Assembly (NCBI GenBank): GCA_964246985.1
Contig: CAXTSE010000008.1
Coordinates: 62,001-126,000 of the forward strand
Source of the DNA: CAXTSE01 sp964246985
GTDB taxonomy: Bacteria > Actinomycetota > Actinomycetes > Actinomycetales > Microbacteriaceae
Length of the DNA stretch: 64,000 nucleotides
Reading direction: 5' to 3'
Shown here: positions 60,296 through 64,000 of the stretch, piece by piece
How the letters are laid out: every line of letters starts with the position of its first letter
Position numbering within the stretch: position 1 is the first letter of the stretch
The notes under the pieces: model-generated
Database searches by the model: none
Seen by the model: the letters and a program-made list of their open reading frames with translations, nothing else
What the model was told of the DNA's origin: nothing
Made by a program: the position numbers and the translations under genes

Positions 60296-61447
60296 TTATT
60301 GAGCGGATGCCTCGGCCGGCACCGCGCTGACGGTGCGGTCGATCGTGCACTGCCCGAGCACCCGCGTCCCGACGTAGACGACGGCGGTCTGACCGGGTGC
60401 GACGCCCTCGAGCGGGGCGTCGAGGGTGATGACGAGCTCGGGCTTCGAGACGCGTCCGCTGCGCGGGCGCTCCTCAGCCAGCGTCACCACAGCGATCGCG
60501 GGGACGGGGTCGCCGTGCGCGCGCACCTGCACCTCGCACGCGAACGGGGTGTGCGGGTCGGCGGGCGGGCGTCCGGCCCAGGTGAACCGGGATCCGGCCA
60601 GCTCGGCGATCGCGAGCGCCTCGCGCGGCCCGACCACCACCTCGTTCGTGACGGGACGCACCTCGAGCACGAAGCGCGGCCGTCCGTCGTCGCTCGGGTA
60701 GCCGATGTTGAGGCCCTTGCGCTGCCCGACGGTGAAGGCCGCCGCGCCGGCGTGCGTGCCGATCCGCTCGCCCGTGCGGTCGAGGATCGGGCCGTCCTCG
60801 GCCCCCACGCGGGACGCGAGCCACCCGCGGGTGTCGCCATCGGGGATGAAGCAGATGTCGTGGCTGTCGGGCTTGTTGGCGACCGTGAGCCCGCGGGCCT
60901 CGGCCTCGGCTCGCACCTCGGCCTTCGAGGGCGTCGCGCCGAGCGGGAACACCGCGTGCGCGAGCTGCTCGGCGGTGAGCACGCCGAGCACGTACGACTG
61001 GTCCTTGGCCCAGGCGGCCGCACGGTGCAGCTCGCGGTTGCCGTCGGCGTCCGTGCGCACCTCGGCGTAGTGACCTGTCGCGACGGCGTCGAAGCCGAGA
61101 GCGAGGGCCTTCTCGAGGAGGGCGGCGAACTTGATGCGCTCGTTGCAGCGCATGCACGGGTTGGGTGTGCGGCCGGCGGCGTACTCGGCCACGAAGTCGT
61201 CGATGACGTCGAGCTGGAAGCGCTCGCTGAAGTCCCACACGTAGAACGGGATGCCGAGCAGGTTCGCGGCGCGACGGGCGTCGTTGGAATCCTCGATGGT
61301 GCAGCAGCCGCGGGACCCCGTGCGCAGCGTGCCGGGGTTGCGGTTGAGCGCGAGGTGCACGCCGACCACGTCGTGGCCGGCCTCGACCGCGCGGGCCGCG
61401 GCCACGGCGCTGTCGACGCCGCCGCTCATGGCCGCAAGGATCCGCAT
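60296..61447 (-). CDS. mnmA: tRNA-specific 2-thiouridylase
   Basis: This 383-residue protein places sulfur on wobble uridine-34 of Glu, Gln and Lys tRNAs. It has the PP-loop AMSGGVDSAVAA near residue 7, the catalytic Cys98 in NPCMRCN, the ATGHYAEV motif, the second catalytic Cys199 in SHDICFIPDG, and GQRKGLNIGYP. Active-site cysteines are intact. The gene order with ligA and gat genes nearby is common in Microbacteriaceae. TACCCT lies 7 bases before the ATG. Confidence 0.97.
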   Translation of the reverse strand: MRILAAMSGGVDSAVAAARAVEAGHDVVGVHLALNRNPGTLRTGSRGCCTIEDSNDARRAANLLGIPFYVWDFSERFQLDVIDDFVAEYAAGRTPNPCMRCNERIKFAALLEKALALGFDAVATGHYAEVRTDADGNRELHRAAAWAKDQSYVLGVLTAEQLAHAVFPLGATPSKAEVRAEAEARGLTVANKPDSHDICFIPDGDTRGWLASRVGAEDGPILDRTGERIGTHAGAAAFTVGQRKGLNIGYPSDDGRPRFVLEVRPVTNEVVVGPREALAIAELAGSRFTWAGRPPADPHTPFACEVQVRAHGDPVPAIAVVTLAEERPRSGRVSKPELVITLDAPLEGVAPGQTAVVYVGTRVLGQCTIDRTVSAVPAEASAQ

Positions 61448-61471
61448 GGGTTCCAGGGTAGGCGAGTTCCG

Positions 61472-62056
61472 TTACCCCAGCACCTCGCGCACCGTCGACA
61501 GGATCTCGCCGAAGGCCTGTGTGCGGTGGCTGATCGCGTTCTTCTGGTCAGGGGTCAGCTCGGCCGACGAGACGAGCGCGTCGTCGGGCTTGAAGATCGG
61601 GTCGTAGCCGAAGCCGTCGGTGCCGACGGCGGCGGGAAGCACGACGCCGGGCCACTCCGCCCGCACGACCGTCTCGCCGCCCTCCCAGACGAACGCCGCC
61701 GCGCAGACGAACTGCGCGATCCGGTCCTTGGCGGGCACGCCCTCCATGTTCGTCAGGAGCAGCTCGAGGTTGTCGCGATCGTTCCGCGTGCCCGCGTAGC
61801 GAGCCGAGTGGATGCCGGGGGCGCCCCCCAGCGCGTTCACCGCGATCCCCGAGTCGTCGGCGAGCGACGGCAGGCCGGAGTGCGCGAACGCCGCCCGCGC
61901 CTTGATCAGCGCATTCGCCTCGAAGGTGTCGCCGTCCTCGACCGGCTCCGGGCCGTCGTAGGCGATCAGCTCGTGGCGGCCGAGACCGCGCTTCAGGATG
62001 CTCTGCAGCTCGGCGACCTTGTGCGCGTTGTGCGTCGCCAGCACGATCTGCGTCAC
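61472..62056 (-). CDS. rdgB: dITP/XTP pyrophosphatase (RdgB/HAM1)
   Basis: This 194-residue protein hydrolyses deaminated purine nucleoside triphosphates to keep them out of DNA. It has IVLATHNAHKVAELQSIL, the central FEANALIKARAAFAHSGLPSLADDSGIAVNALGGAPGIHSARYAG, and GTDGFGYDPIFKP and NAISHRTQAF near the end. It starts with GTG at 62056, overlapping the rph stop (GTGA), in the conserved murI-rph-rdgB order. Confidence 0.96.
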   Translation of the reverse strand: MTQIVLATHNAHKVAELQSILKRGLGRHELIAYDGPEPVEDGDTFEANALIKARAAFAHSGLPSLADDSGIAVNALGGAPGIHSARYAGTRNDRDNLELLLTNMEGVPAKDRIAQFVCAAAFVWEGGETVVRAEWPGVVLPAAVGTDGFGYDPIFKPDDALVSSAELTPDQKNAISHRTQAFGEILSTVREVLG

Positions 62057-62820
62057 GCCGACGCTCCCGTGCGCGGCTCGGCGAGTGCCGCCGCCTGCAG
62101 CCCGGTGAGCGTCGCTCCCCCGCCGAGCGCGAGGTCGAGCAGCGCGTCGAGCTCGCGGCGGTCGAACGGCGCGCCCTCTGCCGTGCCCTGCACCTCGACG
62201 AACAGGCCGCGGCCCGTCACGACGACGTTCATGTCGGTCTCGGCGCGCACGTCCTCGGTGTACATCAGGTCGAGCAGCGGCTCGCCGTCGATGATGCCGA
62301 CGCTGACGGCGGCGACCGAGTCGACGATCGGCGTCGCGTTCTTGCCGACGAAGCCCTTGGCGCGCGCCCACTCGATCGCGTCGACGAGCGCGACGTACGC
62401 GCCCGTGATCGCGGCCGTGCGGGTGCCGCCGTCGGCCTGCAGCACGTCGCAGTCGATGACGATGGTGTTCTCGCCGAGAGCCTTGGTGTCGATGACGGCA
62501 CGGAGGCTGCGGCCGATGAGGCGCGAGATCTCGTGGGTACGGCCGCCGATGCGACCCTTGACGCTCTCGCGGTCCATGCGGTCGTTGGTCGAGCGCGGCA
62601 ACATCGCGTACTCGGCCGTCACCCAGCCCTTGCCCTTGCCGGTCAGCCAGCGCGGGACGCCGTTCGTGAAGCTGGCGGTGCAGAGCACCCGCGTGCCGCC
62701 GAAGCTGATCAGCGCGCTGCCCTCGGCCTGCGTGCTCCAGCCGCGCTCGATGGTGACGGGGCGCAGCTCGTCGGGGGCTCGGCCGTCCTTGCGGATGGTG
62801 GCCGCGGTGGGCTCGGTCAT
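62053..62820 (-). CDS. rph: Ribonuclease PH
   Basis: This 255-residue phosphorolytic exoribonuclease trims tRNA 3' ends. It has GWSTQAEGSALISFGGTRVLCTASF, the RNA-binding Arg region RSTNDRMDRESVKGRIGGRTHEISRLIGRSLR, DCDVLQADGGTRTAAITGAYVAL, and VAAVSVGIIDGEPLLDLMYTED. All family motifs are complete. It is the middle gene of a coupled trio: the ATG overlaps the murI stop and its stop overlaps the rdgB start. Confidence 0.97.
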   Translation of the reverse strand: MTEPTAATIRKDGRAPDELRPVTIERGWSTQAEGSALISFGGTRVLCTASFTNGVPRWLTGKGKGWVTAEYAMLPRSTNDRMDRESVKGRIGGRTHEISRLIGRSLRAVIDTKALGENTIVIDCDVLQADGGTRTAAITGAYVALVDAIEWARAKGFVGKNATPIVDSVAAVSVGIIDGEPLLDLMYTEDVRAETDMNVVVTGRGLFVEVQGTAEGAPFDRRELDALLDLALGGGATLTGLQAAALAEPRTGASA

Positions 62821-63683
62821 GGGGTGCCTTTCGATAGGGAGATGGTCCCGGTGGGGAACTGCTCGACGTGCGCGACCTCGGGCCCGAGGAACCGCGACGC
62901 GAGCCGCTTGAAGGCGGCCTCGTCGTCTCCCGTCGACTCGAAGACGTGGGTCGGCGGGGTGGTGGAGCGCCGCTCCAGCTGGTGGCTGACGAGGGTGCGG
63001 TAGACGTCGGCTGCCGTCTCGTCCGCGCTCGAGACGAGCCGCACATCCGGACCCATCACGTACTGGATCGCAGCCGACATCAGCGGATAGTGCGTGCACC
63101 CGAGCACGAGGGTGTCGATCCCGGCGTGCCGCAGCGGGGCGAGGTACTGCTCGGCGGAGTCGAAGAGCTCGTCGCCGCTCGTGACCCCGGCCTCGACGAA
63201 CTCGACGAAGCGAGGGCACGCCGCGGTGAACAGCTCGAGTCCGGATGCGGCGGCAAACGCGTCCTCGTACGCCCGGCTCTGGATCGTGCCGACCGTGCCG
63301 ATGACGCCCACCCTGCTGTTGCGGGTGGCGCGGACCGCGGCCCGCACCGCCGGCTGGATGACCTCCACGACGGGGATGCCGGATGCGGCGGTGTATCTCT
63401 CGCGCGCATCCCGGAGCATGGCGGCGCTGGCCGTGTTGCACGCGATCACGATCATCTTGACGCCCTGGTCGACGAGGTCGTCGAGCACCTCGAGCGCGTA
63501 GGCGCGCACCTCGGCGATCGGCTTCGGGCCGTAGGGGCTGTGGGCGGTGTCGCCGACGTACGTGATCGACTCGCCGGGCAGCTGATCGAGGATCGCGCGG
63601 GCCACCGTGAGACCGCCGACCCCGCTGTCGAAGACCCCGATCGGGGCGTCGGTGCCGGCAGCACCGGCGGCGGGGGTGGTCAC
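62817..63683 (-). CDS. murI: Glutamate racemase
   Basis: This 288-residue protein makes D-glutamate for peptidoglycan. Its two catalytic cysteines lie in VIACNTASAAML and LGCTHYPLM, with IGVFDSGVGGLTVARAI and GDTAHSPYGPK at the N-terminus. The GTG start at 63683 reads away from pncB. TATCGT lies 8 bases before it on the minus strand. The first gene of murI-rph-rdgB. Confidence 0.97.
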   Translation of the reverse strand: MTTPAAGAAGTDAPIGVFDSGVGGLTVARAILDQLPGESITYVGDTAHSPYGPKPIAEVRAYALEVLDDLVDQGVKMIVIACNTASAAMLRDARERYTAASGIPVVEVIQPAVRAAVRATRNSRVGVIGTVGTIQSRAYEDAFAAASGLELFTAACPRFVEFVEAGVTSGDELFDSAEQYLAPLRHAGIDTLVLGCTHYPLMSAAIQYVMGPDVRLVSSADETAADVYRTLVSHQLERRSTTPPTHVFESTGDDEAAFKRLASRFLGPEVAHVEQFPTGTISLSKGTP

Positions 63684-63707
63684 GGGGTTCCACGATACCG
63701 TTGCCCC
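63684..63707. promoter_or_regulatory. Compact divergent promoter between murI and pncB
   Basis: Only 24 bases separate the two start codons. The plus strand has TACCGT (63696-63701), 6 bases before the pncB ATG. The minus strand has TATCGT (63697-63692), 8 bases before the murI GTG. The two -10 boxes overlap by two bases, so the promoters cannot be occupied at the same time. Confidence 0.6.
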
Positions 63708-64000
63708 ATGTCGACGGCTCTCCTCACCGACCGCTACGAGCTCACCATGATCGACGCCGCGCTGCGCGACGATCGGGCCCTGCGGCCGAGCGTGTTCGAG
63801 CTGTTCGCCCGGCGTCTGCCGACCGGTCGGCGCTACGGAGTGGTCGCCGGCACGGGCCGGCTCCTGTCGCTCATCGAGGACTTCCGATTCGGCTCGGACG
63901 AGCTGTCGTTCCTTCGCCGCGAGAAGGTCGTGTCGGATGCGACGCTCGACTGGCTGGAGGCGTACCGGTTCTCGGGCACCATCCGCGGCTACCGCGAGGG
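63708..64000 (+). CDS. pncB: Nicotinate phosphoribosyltransferase, 5' part
   Basis: The first 97 residues begin STALLTDRYELTMIDAALRDDRALRPSVFELFARRLPTGRRYGVVAGTGRLL, a match to the N-terminus of PncB, which joins nicotinate to PRPP in NAD salvage. It continues beyond the window edge, so the catalytic His and phosphate loop are not seen. TACCGT lies 6 bases before the ATG, giving a leaderless start. Confidence 0.93.
   Translation, partial: MSTALLTDRYELTMIDAALRDDRALRPSVFELFARRLPTGRRYGVVAGTGRLLSLIEDFRFGSDELSFLRREKVVSDATLDWLEAYRFSGTIRGYRE

Noticed and set aside
60299..62911. Long plus-strand frame opposite mnmA, rdgB and rph
   Set aside because: Spans three identified minus-strand genes as a shadow; no ribosome site or domain.

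Overview
The window is very GC-rich (roughly 70 percent by eye) and densely coded on both strands, with many ATGA/GTGA start-stop overlaps and many GTG starts. The content points to a Gram-positive actinobacterium. The housekeeping block (gatCA, gatB, ligA, mnmA, rdgB, rph, murI, pncB), the YkoE-type thiamine-precursor transporter behind a TPP riboswitch, the TreY/TreZ pair and many leaderless-looking genes suggest Microbacteriaceae, probably Microbacterium or a close relative. This assignment is inference. I see no rRNA, tRNA, CRISPR array, insertion sequence or prophage, and no gene-free stretch longer than 300 bases.

Layout. 1-3.1 kb: leftward thiamine/HMP transporter genes with TPP riboswitch, an aldehyde dehydrogenase and a secreted M23 peptidase. 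3.3-7.3 kb: treY-treZ (trehalose from maltooligosaccharide). 7.4-15.4 kb: small proteins, a membrane acyltransferase, UDP-glucose dehydrogenase, a PspC protein, a methyltransferase, a divergent VOC/TetR pair and an FBP zinc-finger protein. 15.4-25.1 kb: SRPBCC proteins, an ArsR-SRPBCC-hydrolase-YdeI operon, zwf, small enzymes, a 2OG-Fe(II) oxygenase and a NERD-UvrD helicase. 25.1-33.3 kb: a truncated lipoprotein, epimerase, membrane proteins, PIG-V-like mannosyltransferase, a SatD module, nitroreductase, a NYN-LOTUS protein, a thiamine-binding protein and an orphan type IV pilin. 33.4-43.7 kb: an XRE/membrane-protein operon, oxidoreductases, a divergent SDR/MarR pair, azlCD, thioredoxin-CcdA and aldo/keto reductases. 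43.8-51.5 kb: an Imm5-like protein, two alpha/beta hydrolases, gatB, a LysE exporter and gatC-gatA. 51.6-55.4 kb: a DUF1023 hydrolase and a winged-helix/serine hydrolase/membrane protein operon. 55.4-64 kb: ligA, SDR, MFS transporter, mnmA, the coupled murI-rph-rdgB operon and the start of divergent pncB.

No single exotic system stands out. The strongest unexplained signals are regulatory. At least 27 genes have a TAnnnT hexamer 5-7 nt before the start codon, the signature of leaderless mRNA. Several small regulators (TetR, ArsR, XRE, MarR, a winged-helix protein and SatD) have clear palindromic or repeated operators over their own promoters. Other notable points are a probable recombination scar around the Imm5-like gene and a dispersed repeat inserted in frame in the NYN protein.
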